Below the pieces are notes generated by a model. It did not search any database, was not told the origin of the DNA, and saw nothing but the letters and a program-made list of their open reading frames with translations. A stretch of DNA of 64,000 nt from JAJDTQ01 sp963422385 (GTDB lineage: Bacteria > Desulfobacterota > Binatia > UBA9968 > JAJDTQ01), in NCBI GenBank assembly GCA_963422385.1, contig OY729432.1, positions 2,728,001 to 2,792,000 on the forward strand. Direction: 5' to 3'. A program made the position numbers and the translations under genes. This document shows positions 55,284-63,672 of this stretch, in pieces (position 1 is the first letter of the stretch; every line of letters starts with the position of its first letter).

Positions 55284-56984
55284 ATGCGATGCATGGTGGC
55301 CGGTGTCATGACCGTTACAGTCCGATTCCGTAGTTTCGCCGCAAACCTCATTCTCGGCTTTTCACTGTTTTCAGGTTCGTCGGTGTCCTTTGCCCAGACT
55401 CCCCTGGACGGTGTTGTGGTCTCGGATAGCCGCCCCGCGGTCAGGGCCGGAATGGAGATCCTGGAACAGGGCGGCAACGCTGTTGACGCCGCCGTTGCGA
55501 CGGCTTTTGTCCTGGCGGTGGTGGAGCCGGCTTCGTCGGGCCTGGGCGGGGGCGGAGTCATGGTGGTCTATCAGTCGAGGGAGAAGAAGGCCCACACGCT
55601 GGACTTCACGGCAGTGTCCCCCGCGGCGGTCCCGGGGCTCTACCGGACGGAAGACGGCTCCGGTGCGGGCCGCCTCGAGACCGGGGTCCTGGATGTGGCG
55701 GTTCCCGGAAGCGTGGCGGGCCTCACCGAGGCCCTGAGAAGGTTCGGCAGTTTGCCGTTGGCGACCGTGTTGGCTCCGGCCATACGTCATGCGGCGGAAG
55801 GGGCTCGGGTAACCCCTCGGCTACGGCATGTCGTCGAGGAGAATCTGTCGGCGCTGCGGCAACGCGCCAACTTTTCGCGCATCTTCTTGAAGGCATCCGG
55901 GGCGCCCCACGAGGTGGGAGAGACGATCCGCCAACCGGAGTTGGCGGAGACCCTCAAGACCATCGCCCGGGAGGGTGCGGCGGGATTCTACGAGGGGGCC
56001 GTGGGCCAGTCCATTGCCGCACGGATCAGGAACGACGGCGGCGCCGTGACCCTGGACGATCTCAATAGCTACAAACCCGTCTGGCGCCGGCCGCTGATCG
56101 GCAGTTACCGGGACAGGACGGTGATCACGGTGCCGCCGCCGAGCGCCGGGGGCGTGGCGTTGGTGGGTCTGCTGAACGTCATGGAAGGCTATGGTCCGGA
56201 CCAGTTCCGCCATAACTCGGGAGCCTACCTTCACCTGGTGGCGGAAACGACGAAAGCAGGCACCCGGGACCTGGCGGAATGGCTGGGGGATCCGGATTCC
56301 AACGAGGTTCCGGTTCAGCGGATCGCCTCCAGGGAACGGGCCTCCGCGGTGCGCAGGCGGATCTCCATGGATCGGGCGGCGCGCCGGACCGTCACTGCGT
56401 GGGCGGCCCGGAAGCGGAGGAAGAGCGTCGCCCAACATGTCAGCGTACTGGATGGGGACGGCAATGCCGTCTCCATGAGCCTTGCCATCGGCAAACCGTT
56501 CGGCGCCAAGGTGCTGGTGCGTGGACCCGGCGTCATCCTCAACGATCAGATGCGGGACTTCTCGCTTCCCGGTGGGCTCGGGGGCTCCGCCGCCGATGCC
56601 CCCAACGTCATCAAGCCGCGAAGGCGGCCGGCGAACAGCCTGACTCCGGCGATCCTGCTGCGGGACGACCGGCCGGTACTGGTCATCGGCGCTTCCGGAG
56701 GCTCGCAGACTACCGGGGCGGTGCTGCAGACGATCCTCAATGTCCTGGATTTCCGCATGCCGTTGACCGAGGCCCTCGCCGCCGCGCGCATCCACGTTAC
56801 GACGGATGTGCCGCCGGCCGTGGAGGTAGAGACGTCCGTGAGCGATGAATCGGTAGCCGCGCTCGCGGATAAGGGTCACACGGTCCGGCGGAGGCGGCTA
56901 CGGGGTGCGGTTCAAGCCATTCGGGTCGAGGGCCGAAGCATCACCGGCGCCTCGGATCCGAGAAGGTCCGAAGCCGCCCGGTGA
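55284..56984 (+). CDS. Gamma-glutamyltranspeptidase-like protein lacking the catalytic threonine
   Basis: A 566-residue protein of the GGT family with a signal peptide (LILGFSLFSGSSVSFA). The family regions are GGNAVDAAVATAFVLAVVEPASSGLGGGG, DFTAVSPAAV, PPPSAGGVALV and GNAVSMSLAIGKPFGAKV. GGTs cleave themselves at a Thr that becomes the nucleophile in the TTH motif. Here the motif reads A383-Q384-H385 (SVAQHVSVLD), so self-cleavage and transfer should not occur. The late glycine motif is GASGGSQTTG rather than the usual SPGG. It is either a pseudoenzyme or has changed function. ATGs at 55293 and 55308 are possible alternative starts. Confidence 0.85.
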   Translation: MRCMVAGVMTVTVRFRSFAANLILGFSLFSGSSVSFAQTPLDGVVVSDSRPAVRAGMEILEQGGNAVDAAVATAFVLAVVEPASSGLGGGGVMVVYQSREKKAHTLDFTAVSPAAVPGLYRTEDGSGAGRLETGVLDVAVPGSVAGLTEALRRFGSLPLATVLAPAIRHAAEGARVTPRLRHVVEENLSALRQRANFSRIFLKASGAPHEVGETIRQPELAETLKTIAREGAAGFYEGAVGQSIAARIRNDGGAVTLDDLNSYKPVWRRPLIGSYRDRTVITVPPPSAGGVALVGLLNVMEGYGPDQFRHNSGAYLHLVAETTKAGTRDLAEWLGDPDSNEVPVQRIASRERASAVRRRISMDRAARRTVTAWAARKRRKSVAQHVSVLDGDGNAVSMSLAIGKPFGAKVLVRGPGVILNDQMRDFSLPGGLGGSAADAPNVIKPRRRPANSLTPAILLRDDRPVLVIGASGGSQTTGAVLQTILNVLDFRMPLTEALAAARIHVTTDVPPAVEVETSVSDESVAALADKGHTVRRRRLRGAVQAIRVEGRSITGASDPRRSEAAR

Positions 56985-56994
56985 GGACGGGCCC

Positions 56995-58293
56995 TCACCG
57001 GGCGTCGAAGGGGTTCTTGATGAGGATGGTCTGATCGCGGTCGGGTCCTACCGAGGTGATGATGATCTCCGTTTCCACGAGCTCTTCCAACCGCTGCATG
57101 TAACGCCGGGCATTGGCGGGCAGACCGCTGAGGCTTCGGGCTCCGGACACCGGTTCCTGCCAACCCTCGAACTCTTCCCAGACCGGTTCCAGCGACTCCA
57201 TCACCTTGAGGCTCGCGGGGAAGTGGCGCAACAGCGTGGTTCCCGTCCGGTAGGCGGTGCACACCCGGATCTTCGGCAAACCCGTGAGGACATCCAGCTT
57301 GGTCAAGGCGATGCCGGTCAATCCGTTGAGACGTACGGCGTGCCGCACCGCCACCGCGTCGAACCAGCCGCACCGCCGCGGCCGTCCCGTGGTGGCGCCG
57401 AACTCGTCGCCGTCTTGCCGGAGCTTGCGGCCCTCGGGGCCGGTGAGCTCGGTAGGAAAGGGTCCGCTCCCCACCCGGGTGGTGTAAGCCTTGGAGATGC
57501 CGATGACCTCGTGAAGGTGCCGCGGCCCGATGCCCGCGCCGGAGCAAACGCCGCCGACCACCGTATTGGACGAGGTAACGAAAGGGTAGGTGCCGTGGTC
57601 GAGGTCGAGCAGGGTCCCCTGGGCGCCTTCGAACAGCACGTTTTTCCCTTCCCGAAACATTTCCTCGAGCAGCACCCCCGTGTCCGTGACGTACGGCGCG
57701 AGCTGCTCGCGATAACCGCCGTAGGTGTGGTGGATCTCCTCGAAGTCCAGCGCCTGTTCCTTCAGAATGGCTTTCAGGTAAACGTTCTTCTCCGCGATGT
57801 TGTGCTCGAGCCTGGCGCGAAAGGTGTCCTCTTCCAGCAGGTCGATGACGCGTATCCCGACCCTGGCGGCCTTGTCCTCGTAGGTGGGTCCGATGCCCCG
57901 GCCGGTGGTGCCGATCTTGCCGGCGCCGCGCATCCGTTCCCGGGCCTGATCAATGGCCTTGTGGTAGGGCATGATCAGGTGCGCCTGCTCGCTGATCCGG
58001 AGCCGGGAGTCGTCCCGCAGGTGACCCTGCCGCCGCAGTTCCCGGAGTTCGTGCAACAGGACCTCGGCGTCCAGTACCACGCCGTTGCCGATGACACAGA
58101 CCTTGTCCTGGTGCAGTGCTCCCGACGGGATCACGTGCAGGATGGTCTTCTCGCCGTTGACGACCAGGGTGTGGCCGGCGTTGTTGCCGCCCTGGAACCG
58201 CACCACCACGTCCGACTGCCGGGCCAGAAGATCGACGATCTTGCCTTTTCCCTCGTCGCCCCACTGGGCACCGATGACTGCAACGTTCGCCAC
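56995..58293 (-). CDS. purA: Adenylosuccinate synthetase
   Basis: A 432-residue enzyme joining IMP and aspartate with GTP on the way to AMP. GAQWGDEGKGKIVDLL (P-loop, residues 8-23), GGNNAGHTLV, RGIGPTYEDKAAR, FEGAQGTLLDLDHGTYPFVTSS and GATTGRPRRCGWFDAVA all match, and the length is typical. It starts at GTG ten bases after serA, so it belongs to the riboswitch-controlled aminotransferase-serA-purA operon. Confidence 0.97.
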   Translation of the reverse strand: MANVAVIGAQWGDEGKGKIVDLLARQSDVVVRFQGGNNAGHTLVVNGEKTILHVIPSGALHQDKVCVIGNGVVLDAEVLLHELRELRRQGHLRDDSRLRISEQAHLIMPYHKAIDQARERMRGAGKIGTTGRGIGPTYEDKAARVGIRVIDLLEEDTFRARLEHNIAEKNVYLKAILKEQALDFEEIHHTYGGYREQLAPYVTDTGVLLEEMFREGKNVLFEGAQGTLLDLDHGTYPFVTSSNTVVGGVCSGAGIGPRHLHEVIGISKAYTTRVGSGPFPTELTGPEGRKLRQDGDEFGATTGRPRRCGWFDAVAVRHAVRLNGLTGIALTKLDVLTGLPKIRVCTAYRTGTTLLRHFPASLKVMESLEPVWEEFEGWQEPVSGARSLSGLPANARRYMQRLEELVETEIIITSVGPDRDQTILIKNPFDAR

Positions 58294-58303
58294 GTCTCGT
58301 ATC

Positions 58304-59890
58304 TCAGAGCTTCACGGCCGTCGTGGAGATGATCTCGGGCAGTGCCCGGAACTTTTCCAGCACCTCTTTGGGTACGGGATTGTCCACGTGGATGAAGGAT
58401 ATGGCGCGGCCGCCGACCTTCTCCCGCCCGAGTTCCAGCCCGGCGATGTTGATGCCGCTGTCGCCGAGCAGGGACCCCAGGGTTCCCACCACCCCGGGAA
58501 CGTCGTGATTGTACGAGACCAGGATGTGGCCGTCGGGGACGGCCTCGAAATAGAAGTCGTTGAGCCGAACGATGCGGGGATTGTTGGCGCCGAAGAGCGC
58601 CCCCTCGATCTCCGTCTCCCGGTCCTTCGCGCGGGTGCGGACCTTGATGTAGCTGGCGAAGTCCCTGGCGCTCTCGCTCTTGGACCGGATCACCTGGATG
58701 CCGCGCTCTTGCGCGATGAACGGCGCGTTCACGTAGTTGACCGTCTCGCCCAGGGCGAAGCTGAGAACGCCCTTCAGGACGGCCAGGGCAATGGGTGCGA
58801 GGTCGTACTGCGCCACCTCGCCGCCGCCCTCGATCCGGATCTCGTCGGGGAACCTGCCCAGCAACTGCACGTGGAGGCTGCCGAGCTTCTCTCCCAGGGT
58901 GAGGTAGGGTTGCAGCTCCCGCAGCAGGTCCTGACTGACGCTGGGGGCGTTGACCGCATAGCGGATGACGCCGTCCACGAGGAAGTCCCGGACCTGCTCC
59001 GCCACCGCGATGGAGACGTTGAGCTGGGCCTCGTCAGTGGAGGCGCCGAGGTGCGGGGTGGTCACTACCTGTTCCAGTTGCACCAGGGGATGGTCCGGCC
59101 CCGGCGGCTCGTCCTCGTACACGTCCAGCGCCGCCCCGGCCACCTTGCCCTCCTTCAATGCCTCGGCAAGGTCATTCTCGTCCACGATGCCGCCCCGGGC
59201 GCAGTTGATGATACGCACGCCGGACTTCATCCGGGCGATGGTCTCGCGGTTGATGAGCCCCCGCGTTTCCTCGATCAGCGGCACGTGGACCGTGATGAAG
59301 TCCGATCGACGGTAGAGGTCGTCCAGGCTCACGGATTCCACGCCCATGCGCGCGGCGGCCTCCGCCGGGATGAAGGGATCGTATCCCAGCACCTTCATCC
59401 GCAGGCCCAGGGCTCGCTCGGCCACGATGCGCCCCACGTTACCCAGGCCGATGACCCCCAGGGTCTTGTTGCACACCTCCACGCCGGTGAATTTCTGCCG
59501 GTTCCATTGCCCGCTCTTGAGCGAGGCCACCGCCTGGGGAATATGGCGCGCCAGGGCCAGCAACAGCGAGATGGTGTGCTCGCCGGTGGTGACGTTGTTG
59601 CCCCCGGGGGTATTCATCACCACGATGCCCTTCTTGCTGGCGGCGTCCACGTCGATATTCTCGACGCCCACGCCCGCGCGGCCGATGATCCTGAGCCGGT
59701 CCGCGGCCTCGATGACCTCCGCGGTCACCTTGGTGCCGCTGCGAAGAATCAGTCCGTCGTAGCCGCCGATGATCTCCCTGAGCTCTTCGGGCTTGAGCCC
59801 CGTCCGCACGTCGATGTCGACGTCCGCCGCGTTGTTCAGCACCTCGAGTCCCACGTCGGGAAGCGGGTCCGAAACCAGCACCTTCATCAT
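58304..59890 (-). CDS. serA: D-3-phosphoglycerate dehydrogenase
   Basis: A 528-residue enzyme of the first step of serine biosynthesis. Substrate and NAD domains hold GRAGVGVENIDVDAAS, VIGLGNVGRIVAERA (Rossmann), NCARGGIVDE (Arg) and the His in TPHLGASTDEAQ. An intervening domain and a C-terminal ACT domain (ILVSYNHDVPGVVGTLGSLL) make it the long form. GAGGTGAG precedes the ATG. It sits between the aminotransferase and purA, all leftward. Confidence 0.95.
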   Translation of the reverse strand: MMKVLVSDPLPDVGLEVLNNAADVDIDVRTGLKPEELREIIGGYDGLILRSGTKVTAEVIEAADRLRIIGRAGVGVENIDVDAASKKGIVVMNTPGGNNVTTGEHTISLLLALARHIPQAVASLKSGQWNRQKFTGVEVCNKTLGVIGLGNVGRIVAERALGLRMKVLGYDPFIPAEAAARMGVESVSLDDLYRRSDFITVHVPLIEETRGLINRETIARMKSGVRIINCARGGIVDENDLAEALKEGKVAGAALDVYEDEPPGPDHPLVQLEQVVTTPHLGASTDEAQLNVSIAVAEQVRDFLVDGVIRYAVNAPSVSQDLLRELQPYLTLGEKLGSLHVQLLGRFPDEIRIEGGGEVAQYDLAPIALAVLKGVLSFALGETVNYVNAPFIAQERGIQVIRSKSESARDFASYIKVRTRAKDRETEIEGALFGANNPRIVRLNDFYFEAVPDGHILVSYNHDVPGVVGTLGSLLGDSGINIAGLELGREKVGGRAISFIHVDNPVPKEVLEKFRALPEIISTTAVKL

Positions 59891-59952
59891 GTCGCTCTCA
59901 CCTCTGCTCCGCGTGTGACGGCCATGTCGCGATGGTCCGTCAAATCCATCGG

Positions 59953-61098
59953 TCAGTCCAATGCCTCCAGCAGGATCTCCTGAGCCGCGGCCACCCCCCG
60001 GCCCAAAGTCACCGGGAGGCCGAATTTCCGGAACGCCATCTCCAATGCGCTGACCGCCACGATCACGTCGAAGGCCCCCATGTGCCCCACGTGGGCGATG
60101 CGGATGACCTTTCCCTGCAGATGGTCCTGTCCCTCCGCGAAGGTGACGCCCATGCGCGCCCGCAGGTAATCGAGCAGCGCGTCGCCGTCGGCGCCTTCGG
60201 GTACGTAGAGGCCGGTGGCCGCGGGGCTCGGGTTGTCCGGGGCCAAAAGCCTGAGACCCATGGCCGTGGCCGCGGCCCGGGTGGCGCGGGCCATGCGGTC
60301 GTGCCGCGCATAGACCCGATCCAGACCCTCCTCACGCATCAGCTTGAGGGCGGCGCACAGCCCGAATACCAGCGACACCGCGGGAGTATAGGCGGTGGAG
60401 CCCTTGGCCTGCCCCTTCCGTTCGCTCTGGAGGTCGAAGTAGAAGCGCGGGGATGCGGCTTCCCGAGTCCTTTCCCAGGCGCGGTCGCTGAGACCGATGA
60501 AGGCCAGTCCGGGGGGCAGCATGAGGGCCTTCTGGGAGCCCGTCACCAGCACGTCGATGCCCCAGTCGTCCATCGGCGCCGGCAGCACCCCCACCGCGGT
60601 GACGCCGTCCACCACCAGCAACGGCCCGCGGTCCCGCGTGAGGGCCGCGATCTCGCGCACCGGATGGAGGGTCGTGGTGGATGTCTCGCTGGCCTGGATG
60701 AGCACGCCCCTGGTGTCGGGGTGCGCCTGGAGCGCCTGTTCCACGGCACCGACCTCCACCGCGGCGCCCCATTCCACCCTGATCTCCACGACGTCCAGGC
60801 CGAAGGCCCGGCACATGCGCAGCCACCGTTCGCCGAACTTGCCGCCGTTGACCACGATGACTTTCTCCTCCGGAGAGAAGAGGTTGGCCACCGCCGCCTC
60901 CATGGCGCCGGTCCCGGACGAGGCCAGGATGATTACATCGTTCTTCGCGCCGAACAGGGTCTTCAAGCCCTGCCGCGCCTCCTCCAGGACCGTCGCGAAC
61001 TCCGGCGTCCGGTGATGGATCATGGTCCGGGCCATGGCCAACTGCACTTCGTTGGGAATGGGCGTCGGTCCGGGAGACAGGAGATATCGCTTGATCAT
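59953..61098 (-). CDS. Class V aminotransferase (alanine/serine-glyoxylate or phosphoserine type)
   Basis: A 381-residue PLP enzyme: LLSPGPTPIPNEVQLAMA, SSGTGAMEAAVANLF (cofactor phosphate), LLVVDGVTAVGVLPAPMD, and the PLP lysine in VTGSQKALMLPPGLAF. Placed directly before serA, it either supplies serine as phosphoserine aminotransferase of the archaeal-like type or interconverts serine, glycine and glyoxylate. Similarity starts at the ATG 61098; an open frame continues upstream only because it crosses the riboswitch leader. Expression is predicted to be set by the ZTP riboswitch. Confidence 0.88.
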   Translation of the reverse strand: MIKRYLLSPGPTPIPNEVQLAMARTMIHHRTPEFATVLEEARQGLKTLFGAKNDVIILASSGTGAMEAAVANLFSPEEKVIVVNGGKFGERWLRMCRAFGLDVVEIRVEWGAAVEVGAVEQALQAHPDTRGVLIQASETSTTTLHPVREIAALTRDRGPLLVVDGVTAVGVLPAPMDDWGIDVLVTGSQKALMLPPGLAFIGLSDRAWERTREAASPRFYFDLQSERKGQAKGSTAYTPAVSLVFGLCAALKLMREEGLDRVYARHDRMARATRAAATAMGLRLLAPDNPSPAATGLYVPEGADGDALLDYLRARMGVTFAEGQDHLQGKVIRIAHVGHMGAFDVIVAVSALEMAFRKFGLPVTLGRGVAAAQEILLEALD

Positions 61099-61157
61099 GG
61101 GGTTACATCCGCTGCCCGCAGTGCGGCGTGAATCGTCGCATTCGACGGGACCTGCGC

Positions 61158-61196
61158 AAAAAAATGCCTGAACCTCTTCGGCACAGAGACCCAGGC
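61158..61196 (-). terminator. Riboswitch-controlled intrinsic terminator
   Basis: On the leftward transcript GCCUGGGUCUCU pairs with AGAGGUUCAGGC around a 7-base loop (61166-61196), followed by seven U (61158-61164). The 5' arm uses the conserved GCCUGGG of the ZTP aptamer, so ligand binding would block the terminator and allow read-through into the operon. Confidence 0.85.
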
Positions 61197-61262
61197 GTAC
61201 GGCCGTCCAGCAGTTGAGCACTCCCCCGTGGTTGCATCCACGTACACGCCAGTTGTGCGATC
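61186..61262 (-). ncRNA. ZTP (pfl) riboswitch aptamer
   Basis: The leftward leader carries the conserved ZTP/ZMP aptamer blocks in order: ACUGGCG (about 61247-61253), a GUGG-loop-CCAC hairpin, GGGGAG, then GGCCGUACGCCUGGG forming the pseudoknot half. A GCAC/GUGC pairing can close the first stem. ZTP riboswitches sense the purine intermediate ZMP/ZTP that builds up when 10-formyl-tetrahydrofolate is short. Here the aptamer precedes aminotransferase, serA and purA, which feed one-carbon units and purines. Recognised by eye from the consensus. Confidence 0.85.
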
Positions 61263-61265
61263 TTG

Positions 61266-61294
61266 TTCGTAGCTTGGCCGGGCGGTTTTGTCAA
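61266..61294 (-). promoter_or_regulatory. Sigma-70 promoter of the riboswitch operon
   Basis: On the minus strand TTGACA (61294-61289) and TACGAA (61271-61266) are 17 bases apart, placing the transcription start a few bases before the aptamer. Confidence 0.6.
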
Positions 61295-61382
61295 TCAGCC
61301 GGCCGTTCAAGGTGCGGTTTCGTCAGGCCGACCGGCCGTCCCTTCCCATGCGCCGCTCGAACGTATAAATTCCCAGGTTCCC

Positions 61383-62129
61383 ATGCCCACGGCGCGCAAG
61401 ATTGTCTTCTTCGACCTCGACGGCACCCTGCTCCGTTCCCAGGACGGTCATATCGCCTTCAACCAGGCGATTCTCAGGACCTTCGGCTTTCCCGGCGACA
61501 TCCGCACGATCCGGCCCGACGGCAAGACCGATCCGCAGATCCTGCAGGAGATTTTCGATGTGGCCGGCCAGGAAGTGGAGTGGGGGCCGACCGACTGGCG
61601 GACCTTCGGCGGACATCTGGAGGAGTGCTACAAGCAGGCCATCTCCGAGGGGCCCACGCGGGTGCGGGCGCTGCCCGGCGTGCCCGAGCTGGTGCGCGAG
61701 CTGAGCGGTATGCCGGACCTCTGCCTCGGCGTCGTCACCGGCAACATGGAGGTCACCGCCCGCCTGAAGCTCCACGCCGCGGGCGTGGGGGAGCACATCG
61801 GCCCCGGGGCTTTCGGGAGCGACTCCGCCCAGCGCAACGACCTGCCGAAGATCGCCGTGGAACGGTGGCGGCGCCATTTGAAGCTCCCGGTGGAGCCGGA
61901 GCATTGCGTCATCGTGGGCGACACCCCCAGGGACTTGGAAGCCGCCAGATCAAACGGCATGAAGTGCCTTCTGGTGGCCACTGGCCGTTACCACCCCATG
62001 GAAGAGCTCCGGGATCTGCAACCTGACTGCCTCCTGCCGGACTTTTCCGACACCCGCAACGCCGTGGATGCCTTGCTGAGTCTGTTCGGTCAGGGGAGCG
62101 GACCTCGTTCCCGGATCGGGCGGAAATAG
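61383..62129 (+). CDS. HAD-family phosphatase (phosphoglycolate phosphatase-like)
   Basis: A 248-residue HAD hydrolase: motif I VFFDLDGTLLRS at residues 8-19, a helical cap, motif II VVTGNMEVT, a lysine region and motif III VIVGDTPRDLEAARSNG. The layout matches Gph-like phosphatases of 2-phosphoglycolate or small sugar phosphates. The ATG at 61383 immediately precedes motif I; earlier codons overlap the divergent riboswitch leader and are unlikely to be translated. Confidence 0.82.
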   Translation: MPTARKIVFFDLDGTLLRSQDGHIAFNQAILRTFGFPGDIRTIRPDGKTDPQILQEIFDVAGQEVEWGPTDWRTFGGHLEECYKQAISEGPTRVRALPGVPELVRELSGMPDLCLGVVTGNMEVTARLKLHAAGVGEHIGPGAFGSDSAQRNDLPKIAVERWRRHLKLPVEPEHCVIVGDTPRDLEAARSNGMKCLLVATGRYHPMEELRDLQPDCLLPDFSDTRNAVDALLSLFGQGSGPRSRIGRK

Positions 62130-62204
62130 ATGGCAGGGCACACTACATTCGTGCACACGGTTATATTGTGATCTGCGTAAAACCGGGCGGCCACGGAGTC
62201 AACC

Positions 62205-62436
62205 ATGAGGAATATTACCTGGAGCGCCGACTTACCTGGAGCGCCGACGACAACTTGATCGAAGCGGCACGTCGCCACGCCGTGGCATACGACGTAAACG
62301 CCCGGTTTCGGCTGTGGCTTTCGGCTACGTCGGGTGCGAAAGGCAGGCCGCCCAAGCCATGCGGACGGTCCGCGCACTCCAGGGCAAGCTGCGGGTCGGG
62401 CGCAAGCTGACGCGAGAAGAGACGAATGAACGCTGA
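62205..62436 (+). pseudogene. VapB-like antitoxin, broken by a 17-bp tandem duplication
   Basis: With one copy of the repeat removed, the gene reads MRNITWSADDNLIEAARRHA then NARFRLWL. After another single-base shift it ends KLRVGRKLTREETNER, the start and end of a common VapB antitoxin family. The 17-bp unit TTACCTGGAGCGCCGAC is repeated at 62215-62231 and 62232-62248, throwing the frame off at codon ten. Its stop overlaps the vapC start. Confidence 0.7.
62215..62248 (+). repeat. Perfect 17-bp tandem duplication
   Basis: TTACCTGGAGCGCCGAC occurs twice in a row (62215-62231, 62232-62248) inside the antitoxin gene. Because 17 is not a multiple of three it destroys the frame. Confidence 0.95.
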
Positions 62437-62467
62437 AAGCTTCATCGATACGAACGTCTTTGTTTAA
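62426..62467 (+). pseudogene. VapC (PIN-domain) toxin stub
   Basis: Thirteen codons, MNAESFIDTNVFV, give the classic PIN N-terminus with its first metal-binding aspartate (DTN), then a TAA. The ATG overlaps the antitoxin stop (ATGAACGCTGA), as in intact vapBC operons. The other ~110 residues are gone, and the ATPase gene starts at the same TAATG, marking a deletion junction. Confidence 0.65.
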
Positions 62468-63653
62468 TGGATCCGGTACGTAACCCATATGCTCCTGGAG
62501 CGGGCACACAACCTCCCGAGTTGGCCGGCCGCGGTGAAATCCGTGAGTCGGCACGAATCGCACTGGAACGCACCAGAGCAGGACGGCCGACCAAGAACAT
62601 TTTGATGGTTGGTCTGCGGGGTGTCGGCAAGACCGTGCTGTTGAACCTTGTCCGGGAGAACGCAGATGCCAGCGGCATCTGCGCACTGCGAATAGAGGTG
62701 CCCGAACACGGGTCTCTCCCCTCGATTCTGGCGCCTCAACTGCGTGTCGTGCTGTTGAACCTGTCCAACAAGCAGGCTGCGAGACAGTTGGCGCAAAGGG
62801 CTCTGCGCGGGCTCGCGGGATTCGTTGGAGCCTTGAAGGTCAAGTATCAGGACATGGATGTCGGCCTGGATCTCAACCCGGAACCCGGGTTGGCGGACAA
62901 CGGAGATCTCGAGAGTGACTTGCAGGATTTGCTCGAAGTCGTCGGCTCCGCGGCCAAAGCCGGCGGCACCTGCGTCGCCCTCTTTGTCGACGAGCTTCAA
63001 TACGTGAAAGAGGATCAGTTGGCGGCATTGATTGCCGCATTGCACCGCACATCTCAGCGGCGCCTCCCGGTGGTGATGCTGGGCGCCGGACTGCCCCAGG
63101 TGCGAGGCCACATGGGGAAAGCGAAGTCGTACGCCGAGAGGCTTTTCGAGTTTCCTGAAATCGGACCGCTGTCACGCGAGGATGCCAAGCTGGCGATTGC
63201 CAAGCCGGCGAAGGACGAAGGAGTGGACATAGAACCAGCGGCTCTCGACGCTGTCGTTTCCCGAACCGAAGGCTACCCCTACTTTTTACAGGAATGGGGC
63301 AAGCATTTGTGAAATGTGGCCGAGCGTTCTCCCATCGCGCTTTCCAGTGTCGAAGGCGCATCCAAACAGGCCATCGTCAATCTCGATGGGAGTTTCTTCC
63401 TGGTGAGGTTCGACAGGCTGACGCCGACGGAGAAGAAATATCTTCGGGCGATGGCCCAGCTTGGCGCAGGGCCACATCGTTCCGGTGACATCGCCAGCGA
63501 ATTGAGCCGTCGTGTGACCTCTTTGGCCCCATTCGCAGCCAATGGCTCAACAAGGGAATGATATGGAGTCCGAGTCATGGAGACACGGCCTTTACCGTGC
63601 CGATGTTCGACGAATTCATGCGTCGGATCATGCCTGGGGACCAGTGGCGGTAG
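62467..63653 (+). pseudogene. AAA ATPase (ORC/CDC6-like), inactivated
   Basis: The frame from 62467 reads MDPVRNPYAPGAGTQPPELA, Walker A MVGLRGVGKTVLL, Walker B ALFVDELQYV and GLPQVRGHMGKAKSYAERLF to TEGYPYFLQEWGKHL. A TGA at 63310-63312 then replaces the expected Trp codon, after which similarity resumes (NVAERSPIALS, RFDRLTPTEKKYLRAM). A lost C near 63528 shifts the frame, and the true ending (MFDEFMRRIMPGDQWR) stops at 63651-63653. Intact relatives of about 395 residues are common near toxin-antitoxin and defence genes; their function is not known to me. Confidence 0.8.
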
Positions 63654-63672
63654 CCCTCGAAGGTGAGCCGTT

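Noticed and set aside
61095..61310. Leftward 71-codon ORF upstream of the class V aminotransferase
   Set aside because: The same bases form the ZTP aptamer and terminator; the frame has no ribosome site and is open by chance.
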